From Eutypella sp. D-1 (taxonomy: Eukaryota > Ascomycota > Sordariomycetes > Xylariales > Diatrypaceae): a DNA stretch of 64,000 bases. The DNA lies in contig JAJTTP010000012.1 in NCBI GenBank assembly GCA_023313575.1, positions 1 through 64,000 of the forward strand. The letters are read 5' to 3'. A model generated the notes under the pieces. The model made no database searches. It had not been told where the DNA came from and saw nothing but the letters and a program-made list of their open reading frames with translations. Shown here in pieces: positions 1 through 11,296 of this stretch (position 1 is the stretch's first letter; each line of letters starts with the position of its first letter). The position numbers were made by a program, and so were the translations under genes.

Positions 1-1354
1 ATAATATTATTAATGTAATTAATTAATATAAAAATATAATACTGTAACGAAATAAGTATTAAATATTATTTATTAATTTTATATTATTTTAAATAAATTT
101 AAGTTATAAAAATAATTTTAATTAAAATTTTATAATTAAGTTTTATACTTTAAACGCGATAATATTTAAAATAAGCCGTTATTATTTTATTTATATATAA
201 CTTTTATATTTAAATTATTTATATCGCTCACGTCTTAAAAAAAAGATTTACTAAATCCAGAGAACATAATTAATATTAATAATAATTTAATTATAATATT
301 AAAGTTTTAAAAATGCTAAATAAAAAGCTAAGTAATAAACGCGTTAAAATTAATATATCGGATAAAATTAACGTTAATAATAAAGTAAAAAGGTTAAAAT
401 TAAAAAGATAAAAAATAAACTTATTTTAATTAAAAATAAATAAAACATATTAAAGTTATTATATATTTATTAATAATATATAAAGTGCGTAATAAATAAT
501 TCCGGTTATTATATAAACTAAGCTCGATCGTTTAAAGCTTTTAAAAAATTTAATTAAAATTAATTAAATTATAAAATTACGTTAAATTAAATAGATTATA
601 ATACAAATAGCCTGGTTTAATTATTAATACGGTTAAATTTAACTATATCGTAAATAAAAATAAAACTAAACGTAAAAATAATAAATTACGGTAATAATTA
701 ATTATTTTTAACGGTTTTTTTAAAAAACTTTTTTAACTTTTAAAAACTTTAAATTTTAAACGTTTATTAAAACGTAATAGTTTTTAATAAAGGTATATAA
801 ATAAATTAAATAATTAAGTTTTAATAAATAATAAACTTTTTTTTATTACCTTTATTTTATAAAGGTATAAAGTACCGGAGTAAAATAAAACGTTATTATA
901 ACTTTCGGACTTATATGTTTTAAATAAAAAAGTAATTTAATAAATAATATATAATCCGTGCACTTTTAAGTTTTAGTTAGTATAAAATAAAGACATTATT
1001 ATGCTGCCTGCCTTAACAAGCAGCCTTTAGTTTAAAAATATAAGATTTTTACTTTTATAATATTTATTAAAATAAAAATGAACCGATTAAAATAATAATT
1101 TAAATTTAAATTAATAATAATATTATTACGCGTTATTTTACCCGGCGTAATAAAGTTAATATTTTTTATTATTTCCTTTTAATTATTAATTATTTAAAGT
1201 TAATTATCGCCCGATTAAATATTAAATTAAAGTTTTTTTTATATTTATTTTAAGCCGTCGGTTTTTAAATATCTTTTTTAATTTATTTTTTATATTAAAG
1301 CATTTATAACTTTTTTATTTAATCGCGTACCCGGTATAATTATTAATTTAAACA

Positions 1355-1695
1355 TGTAACGGCCGGTTTATGTTAATAAAAATGTTAAAGGATTTAAGTA
1401 ATTAAGTTATATTATAAGCTGGTAAGTTTAAAGATTATTTAAAAGAGAGGTAATAAGTGTAATTATATACTATTTATGTTTTTTGTTCCTAATACTGGAA
1501 TGTACGTTACTGTTAGATCTCGGATCCATAGTATCTGTTAAATCTCGGATCTATGGTATTTATTAGATCTTAGATCCATTTAGATCCTATGTTACGTAAC
1601 CAGCCGTATGGCTAATCGCTTATGGCGTAAGCAATCTTTGCTTTAAAGGTCGGAGAGTGTTTCCTCCGTCCGGCCATATTGCTTGGCTTATAACA
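1355..1695 (-). repeat. Diverged gypsy-type LTR, related to the LTRs at 47-56 kb
   Basis: It begins TGTAACGGCCGG and ends CTTATAACA, matching the two ends of the LTRs at 47,237, 48,373, 54,624 and 55,257. The central part (about 1395-1500) follows the same sequence as those LTRs. The distal 190 bp is different and carries a 25-bp tandem repeat. The length is 341 bp against 400-439 bp for the others. The flanks are AAACA and ATAAA, so there is no clean target duplication; it may be one LTR of a larger decayed element. Strand is given by analogy with the gypsy element, whose pol reads on the minus strand when its LTR looks like this one. Confidence 0.65.
1511..1579. repeat. 25-bp tandem repeat, about 2.8 copies
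   Basis: Units start at 1511, 1536 and 1561. Units 1 and 2 are 25 bp each and share TGTTA-ATCTCGGATC with a few C/T or G/A differences; unit 3 is partial. The array sits in the distal part of the LTR at 1355-1695 and still contains CpA, so it escaped most of the RIP seen around it. Confidence 0.7.
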
Positions 1696-2059
1696 ATAAA
1701 TTTAACGGTATAAAACGCGGCAAATTTATTATTATTATAAATAAAAAGTAAAAAAAATATAAACGTATAATTAATAAATAATTAATATATTTAAAACGTG
1801 TTAAAAATCATTATAACGTTTTAATTAAAACCGGAATAATAATAATAATATATTATTACGTATAATTTATTATTAAACGGTTTATTTTTAAATTTTTATA
1901 CGATATTTTAATTAAATAAGAATAAAACGTATAAATAACGTTATTATATTTTTAATATTAATTTAAGTTATTATAATTTTATTTAAAACCGCGCCTTTTT
2001 ATTAATTAATAAAAACGGGTTAATAATAAGTATATAAAATATATTAAACGAAACGGAGG

Positions 2060-2600
2060 TGGGTTAAATTAATTAAAGTAAATAAATATGCCGTTAAAAA
2101 GAATTATTTTTAACGCCGTATTAAAAATATATTAATTAAAAAACATAATAACGCTTAATAAAAGTTTTTAAAATAATAAAAAAGCTTATTATTAAATTAA
2201 ATTATTATTTAAAATAAATTAAAATACGCGTTATTATATTTTCGATTTAAAGTATTTATTTAACGTATTTTTATTAATGTTAATAACGATATAATATTAA
2301 AAAAAATAACTTATTTTTTTAAACGTTATTTAAAAATATGTATTTTAATAAATTATTAACATTTTAACGGTATTACGTTTATTTTTACCCGGGCTTTATA
2401 CGATCGAATAACTTTTAACGTTATAATAAAAATCTTACTAGTTAATTAATAAAATATAAATAAATATTATTATTTATATATATTAATATAATAAGTTATA
2501 TATTTAATTTATTAATCGTATTTACCGGCGTTACGGTTTAACATTAATAAATTAAATAATTAAAAAGTTTTAAAAATTAATTTTTTATTTTAATAAAAAT
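2060..2600 (+). pseudogene. Probable relic of a pogo/Fot1-type (Tc1-mariner) transposase
   Basis: One + strand frame can be read for about 180 codons with interruptions that are almost all TAA, as expected from RIP of CAA. It contains the short run YFFKRYLKI, preceded by QQK and YFRFKVF-like stretches. This resembles the CENP-B/HTH part of fungal pogo-family transposases (a basic FxKRHPEI segment after a QxLTPxEE helix). I could not read a DDE domain with confidence and saw no terminal inverted repeats. The family call is tentative; that it is an old coding region is more secure. Confidence 0.35.
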
Positions 2601-3652
2601 AATTAAATTAATAACGATATCGCGTTATAATAACTTTACGATATTTTTATTTTTTTAATTAAACTTATTAAAGCGTTAAAATAATAATTTTTAATTTTTA
2701 ATAATTACGTAAATTACGTTAATAAAGAATTTACGTTATTTATCGTTTTATTTATAATTTATAAACTTTATAACCGTTTAATATTAAAATACTTTTTTAT
2801 TTTTAAAAAACGGTTTCGTTATTATTTTCGTAAACGTTATTTTAATTAAATATTATAAATTACCGATAAGGTTAATGTTTTATAAATATTTAAATAAATA
2901 TAATAAAACGTAATAATAATAAAATAATTTATCGCTATAAATTAAAAAAATAATAATTTATAATTAATTAATTTTAAAATATTATTATATAACCGTTTTA
3001 TAATTATTTCGTTTAAAATTAAAATAATTAATATTAACGTACCGGTTTTTTAAAAAAAGCTTTATTTTTAAAAAAGACTTATCCTTTTAACGGAATTAAT
3101 TTTTAAAATATTTAAAACGTTTAAATATTTTTAAAATTTTATCGCGATATAAAAAAAATATTTTTACGCGGTTTTAACGCTTTGTTTTAAAAAAAAACCC
3201 GGTTTTATTTTTATAAATTTAAAAAAGCTTTTAATAAAAACGTTTTTATAATAGCTTTTAAATAATAATAAATTAATGAATTAAAAACCGTATTTAAAAA
3301 AACGAAATTAAAAAAGCAGTAAAAAGTTATTTTAATTTTAAATAAAGTTTTTATATAATTAATAAATATTATAAAAATAAAAAATAAAAGTTAAAAAAAT
3401 TGCTTTTATTTACGCTGGTAAAATCGATTTAATCGCGGGTTAAAAAAGTAATTAAAATAATAAAAAAAAGATTAATAAAAATAATAATAAATCGGTTATT
3501 TAAAACTATATATACGCGTTTTTATTAAAATAAAATTTTAATTAATTAATAAATAATTATTATTATAATAAAAGTAATAATAAAATAAAAAGGTTTCGAG
3601 GTTAAAAACGTTATAAGCGTTAAAGGGTATAAGTATTAAGGGGGTCGTTTTT

Positions 3653-4084
3653 TTAATAGTAAATATCGGTATAATCTCCATAAAAGAGCAGGAGCGGATC
3701 GCCCACAATACGCAAATGACGCAATCTTGAGAGGGTTGCGAAAGGTAAGGCCGTTAGTTTGTCAAGCATAGTCTCTGGATCCTCAAAGTTGAAAAGAACC
3801 TGGCCGATCCAAACTTCCTCATTCTCCATTTTGGCTCGACGGCATGTTTGGAGAAGGGCGAGAGCGTTTGGAGCGGGCTTGATCCGGAGGCGATCACTTC
3901 CAGTAGTCGCTCTCCGCCCGTAGTCAAGCCTCGTGGAAGACCAGATATGTGTGTATATATTGTCGCGTAGTTCGGGGGGAAGGAGTTGAAAAAGCTTGCT
4001 TTCGATCTGAGGATCCGGCGCTGTCGAACGTCGTGCGAGTCCCCAACGTGATCCTACATTCTTCTTTTTTCGGGTTTTCGCCAT
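3653..4084 (-). pseudogene. Truncated 2EXR-domain protein
   Basis: The ATG at 4084 opens a 143-residue frame with a basic N-terminus (MAKTRKKK) followed by LFQLLPPELRDNIYTHIW, the F-box-like start of the fungal 2EXR family, and LALLQTCRRAKMENEEVW, the second conserved block. Family members usually run 230-350 residues. This frame stops at 3653, exactly where RIP-mutated repeat begins, and its last residues come from AT-rich sequence. I infer that a transposon cut off the 3' half and that RIP then touched the edge. The function of 2EXR proteins is not known. It is probably a non-functional remnant, although a short protein could still be made. Confidence 0.7.
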
Positions 4085-7000
4085 GCTTATTAGGGATCCT
4101 TCCCGTCGATGTCTTAATATTTCAGTAAAAGGATGTGCAAAAAGGATGTTCGGCTTTTATTTCACGGCACCGAAGGCTTGGAAGATATAATAACGGATTT
4201 TTTGGTGTCGTGAGAGCCTTCCAGGTAAGGAGGAAAGGATAGAAAAGGATAAGGAACCATAATACAGAGGGTCAAGTAATACTTAATAGAGAAAGGGATC
4301 TCAAAGGTACATAGGCACATGGGCACAATAGGGCCTTGGTGATACTTTGATCCCATTGAATGAGATGGAATCAATTAGATGGAACGTATCCTATAGAATA
4401 AATTAGAATGGACTGGATAGAATCCCTATTGTAGCTGTCCGATTCCCACATATACTTCCCTGACATTGTGCACTTATCCAGATACCCCCTAATCAAATAT
4501 CAGCCTTGATGGAAGGAGCCATCTGTTAACTTCTTTAATCCAGATGTTTGCGCATGTCAAATTTCCTTGGTATAACTACCCAGGAATGTAAGCAGGAACT
4601 CAAGCCATCCCATCACTTTTTGCTATAGGACTCGGTACAAATCGAGGATAGAATACGGAGGTTACTGTTATGTAGCTAGGTAGTATAGAGAGAGGTCAGA
4701 TAGCTATTGGATTCTGCCCCTTTCTAATCTCTAAATACAAATGTTCACGAGGCTATCAAGTATCCAGCCTTATATTGCCCGTAAGTAAGGGTGAGGCTAC
4801 TACCAGCGCCCGTGGCTTATTATCACGTAACCTTTCGTGCAATGGGAATCGACCTTTCTTCGGGTCGTGCGATTATTCAATTCGAGATCGTTCGTCCAGG
4901 GTGCGATGTGCTTCGTCCATGTTCAGATTGATGGGCAGTTGGGACCGATGTAGCCCAGCTACCGTTGGAAATAACAAGTTGACCAGGGGCAGTACAATAA
5001 ATATAGGAAGAAAATATGATTTATCGGATTATTTTTCCAAATGTCGTTTGTGTATTTAGGAGATAAAATTGAGACAGAACTTTAAAGAGGATACTTAGGT
5101 AGTAAGGCCGTGAAGCATTATTGCAGTAAATCAATACTATATGCGCATGATCACCACACTGATCCCATGTATTATAAGCTTAATCAAACGCACTCTCCTT
5201 TCTTCTGGTACTTGTTAGGGTCTGTTTTATGATAGCTTGTATCTTACAAAGAAGTGTAGATAGGGACAGTTCGTTCCACAATCTGTAATCGTCTCTACTA
5301 AAAGCTGACTCCCCGAAAAGTATGTAGCCCGGAATAAAATCCAAGAGTCATATCTCTTGTATTTATAAGATCTTAATATCCTCGGTATACGGAGACGGAC
5401 TAATGGGTAGGATCTATTAAGTAGATTTGGTGCTGTCCAAGCTTGGCCATCCTGCTTGTTTATTTACTGGACCAGGCGCGGAACAAGGACGGTGGGCCAA
5501 TCCCAAGTTTTGTATTCGGAGGCAAACAATTAAAACCATGGCTGTTCACATTAAAAACGAAACGACTGCCTGGGGACTGGAAACAATTACACAGCTTTCT
5601 AGAAGTGTGTCCGTCTCTCAAACTACCTAGAAGTTACACGATATTATTTAAAGATTGTCTACCTCTACCGTTCTTATCAGAGGTGCTTCACTAATTTTCC
5701 CGGAGCTTACCAGGTTGAACTGAGCATTATATGATGATATATCACGATCAGGTGAGTTTAATTAATTTAAGTGGGGCTTCTAGATAGGGGGAAGATGATT
5801 ATAATAGTAGAGCCACTGACCTTGTGTCCGAAGACTAATGGGATTATAAGTAGGGTAAATATACCCAACCTGTAATTAGCTAGTTGTCTCTCATTTATAC
5901 AATGTATCTTTCCCATCATATCTATGTCACTCAGGTCTTCGAACGCAGTATGATGGTATTACGTAGTGGAAGGCCGTAGTCAGAGGATCGCAGGATATAA
6001 ATGGAAGCAATCGCAGGGAATTTTTATTCGATAAACCTTGAGAAAGCCGTTTATTTACCCAGACAGCTCGGATCTTGTGATGCAGGCCATCATAGGGGCG
6101 GAATTGTACCTAATAGAAGTCAACAGGCTAGACAAAATTTTGACTGCGCGCCGGTCTCACGACTTACGTGCCCGCCATCTCTAACGGAATCCGTTGCTAA
6201 GAATGGAGATGCTGATTATTCTATCGATGAGTAGATATTGGCCGGTCTCATGTGAACTGGATTCGGGTTATAATATAGACTAGGCTGTGATATAACATCC
6301 TTCCTGATCGAAAGACGGGTGCTCCATGTTTCACTGTGTACTAACCCACCCTACTTAGCATGCGTGGGTTCCCAGGGCAGTAACATTACCATGAGCCCAG
6401 GAAGTGTCAAGTGGGCAAGCGGTGTATAAGTTTCCTTGACGATCACAGCTCGGTATAGTAATGTGTGAGCCAGTAGTAGCACGTGGATCAGTATGCTATA
6501 GCAGATATCCCGGGCCTCGGCTGCAAAGGCATACAGTGCCGGGTCACGCCTAGGCCGGTCCACGTGAGCGCCGGATCCCATCTCTCACCTATTCGGCACT
6601 TACCGCCTCATGTGCCGCATAAGCGAGTACGACAGCATGAATATCTGGAATGCGGTTGCTGTCTGACCTTGGGAGTCACAGTGGAGATTTTGAATGCAGT
6701 TGGTATGAATCCTTGAAAAGATGAGGACCCGGTTGCCACACGCCCACGTGCAAGCTTGCAGGGCAGCGCTGGGGTTGTTTGCATATGGCTAACAAGTCCT
6801 CAAAATTAAAGCCTACCGCCTACCTTATCGAGTACACCGTCGGTGACGCACTTCCGGATGACCCAAGTGTAGAAGTACCGTGTTCGGCATGACAATTCGG
6901 CCCCCGAATCTTTGTGGGGTTTGAAGAGTGACACATTTCTGGATCACTATAAAACATCGGAGTTTTGCATATATTGGGTATAGTGCTCTATGGACAGCCA

Positions 7001-8218
7001 CCGCTGCTACGTGTAGTTTCACCTTATTGTCTGCTCTTACGTTTGATATCTCGATATATAGGCGGTCACCCACATGATGCATTGCAGAGCTGCGTTCATA
7101 CGGGTCCGTCGATGGACCAGGGAAATTTTAGAGCCTAAAATTCCGGGTACGCCTCGATTCGTCACCTGTTACCCAGAGCCATGCGGGAATGGTACCTGAG
7201 GGAGGGTATCCGCACTACTTAGGCCGGTGGGACTTAAATGTGTACTAACTACTGTAAATCGGCCCAAGGTTAAGTCCGCGTTGAACAAGAGAGACTGGAT
7301 CAATTGCCATCTGCTTAATTGATGCATTAAGATCTTTCAACCCCGCTCATCCCGCCCATCGAGTCCCAATCCACGATATCTGGACCTACCCATGACCCTG
7401 GATTAGCGAAACTGACGACGGCTCAATCCGCGACTAACTTAGCCACGCGAAGTACTACGTATAGGCGACATGAGATGTATTTAACTACAGAGAAATATGA
7501 TAAAGAAACTGGCATGTAGACCTTCCTGATTTTCTCATCTTTCGTCATCCTCGAGTTTTTTTCCACCTTACGCTAGACTAGAAACTCGGTAGTGGCTCAA
7601 GCTGAACTGAGTTGGAGACCACCCACCTCGACCGTTCCACTGTTATGTCCTGTGACTGGTGTCTAGAACGGTGAGCTTAGTTATCGGAATTATCAGGAAT
7701 TGCATTCTCGAGAGGGGGAGTGGGCGGTACTTGAGCGATAGGCCCGCGGTGATGCAATGCCATTGGTTCGGGTGCGGTACAAGGGGGGTTCGAGCTTGAA
7801 CTTACCTGCAGTAGTAGCAATAAACGATGATAGCGCTCTAGAGCAAGGCCCACGTGCCAATTATGCATTGGCTTCCTGGATAGTCTTGTTAAACAACTTT
7901 GCTGGCATATGATATCCTCTTGGATTAACCTAAATAGCTATAGACCTGCTAGCTGCGCCCGAAGGTCAATAGAATGTATAGTAGACGATGATATTCACCA
8001 GGATAGGCCGGGAGATAATAATACTACGTAATGACATACATAAGAAAAGTGGCGGAAAAGGTGCAGCGATGGGCAACCGAGTGACCCCATTAATCAATAA
8101 AAATCTAGAACGCAGCTCGATCATGCCTGAAACGGGCTTCGTGAGCTTCGTCATCGTATAGGGAACCTCCTCTGAATAGCAACCCCCCCCCCCACAACGT
8201 CATGGGAACGCGACCCAA
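4085..8218. other. Gene-free stretch, 4.1 kb
   Basis: The composition is normal and not RIP-mutated. The longest open frames (60-94 codons, for example 4775-5059 and 6825-7082) have no signal peptide, domain or splice context that I recognise, and I take them as chance. I saw no LTR, tandem array or RNA gene. A homopolymer run of about 12 C occurs near 8181-8193, just beyond the end of the HET gene. Confidence 0.5.
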
Positions 8219-9340
8219 TTAGATCGACATCTTGCCCCGAGTACTGGACGAGCTCTGTGTACTACTGAGAGCATCCTGCCGCTCTTGCTTCCTTCTCTTC
8301 GCGAACTCGTCCAAAAGCGCATGTATCGTACCCAGCGGTAGCTCAGCGACCATCGCACTCAGTCTGGCTGGGAACAAATCCGACTTCGATTCCTTGAATT
8401 CCTCCATGAAACGGTTTATCCGTAGTATCTGCTTCCAGCTAACGATGGTGTCGCCAATTAGGAATGCCGGGAACCGCCCGGTCGCCATTTCTTCGAGAAT
8501 CCACCGTCGTTGGAAGTACGGTCTGTACATAAAATCATTTGCGCCCTGCCAAGCTGGTCCCAGGAAGGCCTCGCTGCCGTCCTCGTTTGGTAGCCAAATA
8601 TGCTCAATCTTTCTCGCCCACCGGTGCTGGGGCGCATAATTTTCGGGGAATAATTCCTCGTCGCCTGGGTCGCCCCAAGTCCGGGGCATAGCGTCGTCTA
8701 TCTCCTTAAGAACACTCAATCCAGCATTCGTGTTCTCACTCTTGAGGCCTAACCAGCCTATCACCATCTTTGCCGACCCATAGATTTGCCTGATGGTCTG
8801 CCTTGAATTCTCCCGGTCGTCCTGTTGATTGACACAGAGCATGTCAATCCATAGGCGTAGTGGTGTCGTGGCTTCTGCTTCCGGACCAGGTAAAATAGAG
8901 GAGACATGCCGAAGGAGATGAACTAACCACCGTGGACCTCTCCTATCCGGACGGCGTTGAGTCTGAGGCCTGGGTGGGTTCTGGAGGGTTGGGAAGAAAA
9001 CTGTGCGAACGTGTCTGAGGGCTGCAGCCAGATGTGCTGTGATCGTGATCGGGACGCCATCAACGATTATGGTCTCGGTTTCCTTCGATTCGCCGTAGAG
9101 TGAAGATAGGGCCAGAAACTCTAGATCGTCGGTAAGAGGGAGGGTGACCAGTCGGCAGACCACCTGGTCCTCGGTGCTCTCAGCTGGAGCAAGCTCGAGG
9201 ATTCGAAATTCGTTCTTCGACGCATTCAAGCGTTTGTATCTGATCGATTGTCTACTCGTTGCCATCGTCGCCAAGGGGTTGTTGACATGTGAATAAGCAG
9301 TCTCATTGTGGGGTGGAAGAATAGGGAGTTGTGTCTCCAA
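8219..9340 (-). CDS. HET-domain (heterokaryon incompatibility) protein, short form
   Basis: A single exon of 373 codons. The HET domain is seen from about residue 70: a degenerate first motif FLALSSLYGE (usually Y-ALSY-WG), then LWIDMLCVNQQDDREN at about 163-178, followed by QIYGSAKMVIGWLG, the classic central HET blocks. HET proteins trigger programmed cell death when incompatible fungal strains fuse; they act in the cytoplasm. The protein ends soon after a Ser/Thr-rich tail, whereas many HET proteins continue for another 200-400 residues, so this is a short family member or a shortened gene. Methionine 26 (MATSRQS, at 9265) is an alternative start closer to the domain. The W of the first motif is replaced by Y. 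Confidence 0.88.
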   Translation of the reverse strand: METQLPILPPHNETAYSHVNNPLATMATSRQSIRYKRLNASKNEFRILELAPAESTEDQVVCRLVTLPLTDDLEFLALSSLYGESKETETIIVDGVPITITAHLAAALRHVRTVFFPTLQNPPRPQTQRRPDRRGPRWLVHLLRHVSSILPGPEAEATTPLRLWIDMLCVNQQDDRENSRQTIRQIYGSAKMVIGWLGLKSENTNAGLSVLKEIDDAMPRTWGDPGDEELFPENYAPQHRWARKIEHIWLPNEDGSEAFLGPAWQGANDFMYRPYFQRRWILEEMATGRFPAFLIGDTIVSWKQILRINRFMEEFKESKSDLFPARLSAMVAELPLGTIHALLDEFAKRRKQERQDALSSTQSSSSTRGKMSI

Positions 9341-11296
9341 GGGAGAACCATTACATACTTTTCCTGCACGTCGACTTTTTTGGGGAGGCGGGCGACTGCA
9401 AGGCGCATGGTAAAGCCCTTGATCTGTGTCCGTGAGTGGACCATAAATTACAACAACCTGGTCTGTGGTGAGTATGGGCTAGCCACGCCCCTTCTGCCCC
9501 TGCTTAACCCCATGGGACCAGGGGCTCCTGCGCAATGATGCTACACTGATTGATTGGGTTCCATCATTCTACTCTAGCCGCAACTAGGAGGATCTACAAT
9601 ACTTGGCATATCTCTCTTGGGTCTTTCATCCCTTGCTATAGAGATATTGCGGGATAGAGCTATCAAACAAACAGTTAGTCATTCCCAGACTGGAAAGTAT
9701 CTAACAGAGCAGATGATGCCGGCTGCTCAAGGCGCTGCCGTTTCGACAAATCAGTGGTATAGGATTTGCTGAACCATTCCCACACGCCTATCAACGTTTG
9801 ACTCAGCCGCACTTAGTCCTTTAAGTTAATTACCACTAACCTATATTGAGGCGAGGTGTCCTTGCTTGGTAGTGTGCCGAGTGCAGAACTACACGATAGC
9901 GTCATTTCTTTTCTAGAAACTCAAGCTATCAGGCCGCGCAACTTAAACCTATAAGGCTATAGCGCCTAGGTCATAGGTAACCGACGCTGACCTAGCAATT
10001 TGCAATTGTGTGTGGCCCTCCGATTTGCTTACCTGAGGCTAGATGCAAGTTAGACATACGGCATCAGGCATGCCCAGCAATCATAACGCGTGCCTCTCTG
10101 AAGTGTAGATGCCGTTATACTCCCCCTTGCCTTTCACTGCGTTGGCTTATCACGCCCGGGTAGTTTATCGCACATTTCCGGTGTGCGCAGGAGGGTTGAA
10201 TTTACCGGCAATTGGTCCCAGCAGAACGGATCGCACTCAGCTACTTGCATATTGATGAAGTGTGAGACCCACGGAGCTGACCTAACGCCCGTCTTGGAAG
10301 CTGGACTTCCAGACCTGGTTAAAATCCTGCCAGTTTGTGACTAGACCAGTTTCGACTCTACATGCGAATGGTGAACAAGGACTAGGGTTCCTCATGCGTA
10401 ACGCTAGCAGGTATATATGGAGGTTATATGTAGGTATCGAATGATTTGCATTACCTGCTTACCTGCGTAAAGAAGTGGAGATTTCCGGTTTTCTTTATGA
10501 TAACCGCAGCAAGCGGTTCGATATTACACGACATAACGAATATTAGGAGAGATGAACACCACATGTTTACCATCTGCCAGGTAAGCCATTATGTGGCTCA
10601 TATGCCCAGATAATTTCGGTCTATGCTCACGACTCTCATCTTACCTACATACTTAAGTAAGCAATGGGGAATGCAAGGCTGATCGAAACTTCGCGGCTGG
10701 TTGCCTGTCACAATTCGATACTCTGGCCCTTGGTATTACACTAGCGAAATGTGACTTGTCGTTGTGCTGCTCGGTTGCCTACACCGTAAGTCTTAGTAGG
10801 CAGGTCATGTGGAGAGATGGAGACGGTGGAGTTATACATGTCTATTAAGGGTTTAGTTAGTGCATTTCAACCTCGTTGCGAGCTGCTAGCTGCATACCTA
10901 GGTGAGTGGGTGAGCTTGCGTTGAGGGGTCTTGCCAACGTGCTATTGATCGCTCGACGAAGCCTACCGGCCCGTGGTGCTTGCCGCGAAGATTTCTTCCC
11001 GTACCCAGGATAAAGTGATCCATTCTCGCCAATGAAAGGCGGTCATTCTTACCGGTCAATTTATAGTAAGCTCTACTTCGTACCGATTGTCTATCGGATG
11101 GAGACTGATAGCACCGAGTGCATACATAAGCAGTGTGTAGCAATGGGACCACGCTTTTCAAAGAAAAAAGTGTGGAGTTAAACCCCCTGCAAGCCGATTC
11201 TTATATATTATGGTCGAATCCGGCCGAAAAATGAGATCTGAGCGCATATTCCCTGCCTAGTCAATTATCTTCTTTTCATCCTTGATCCTGAGCAAC
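9341..11296. other. Gene-free stretch, about 2 kb
   Basis: Normal composition. The only frames are 60-90 codons long (for example 10898-11161 on the minus strand) and lack recognisable features. It should hold the promoters of the divergently arranged HET gene and terpene synthase gene; I see no obvious core element. Confidence 0.45.

Larger units (their letters stand above)
1..3650. repeat. RIP-mutated AT-rich repeat block (left)
   Basis: The block is extremely AT-rich. CpA and TpG are nearly absent while CpG, CpC and CpT persist, which is the mark of repeat-induced point mutation on old transposon DNA. No open frame of useful length survives. Within it I can recognise an LTR at 1355-1695 and a probable transposase relic near 2060-2600; the rest is unassigned. 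A small spot at about 1003-1027 keeps CpA/TpG and can pair GCTGC with GCAGC around a short loop. The block ends abruptly at about 3650, inside a host gene. Confidence 0.85.

Noticed and set aside
1350..1700. The LTR at 1355-1695 as a solo LTR with target duplication
   Set aside because: The flanks AAACA and ATAAA do not match, unlike the perfect pairs at the other LTRs.
10255..10340. tRNA-like stretch with a GGTTAAAATCC T-arm-like sequence
   Set aside because: I could not form an acceptor stem, D-arm and anticodon arm together. No RNA gene called.
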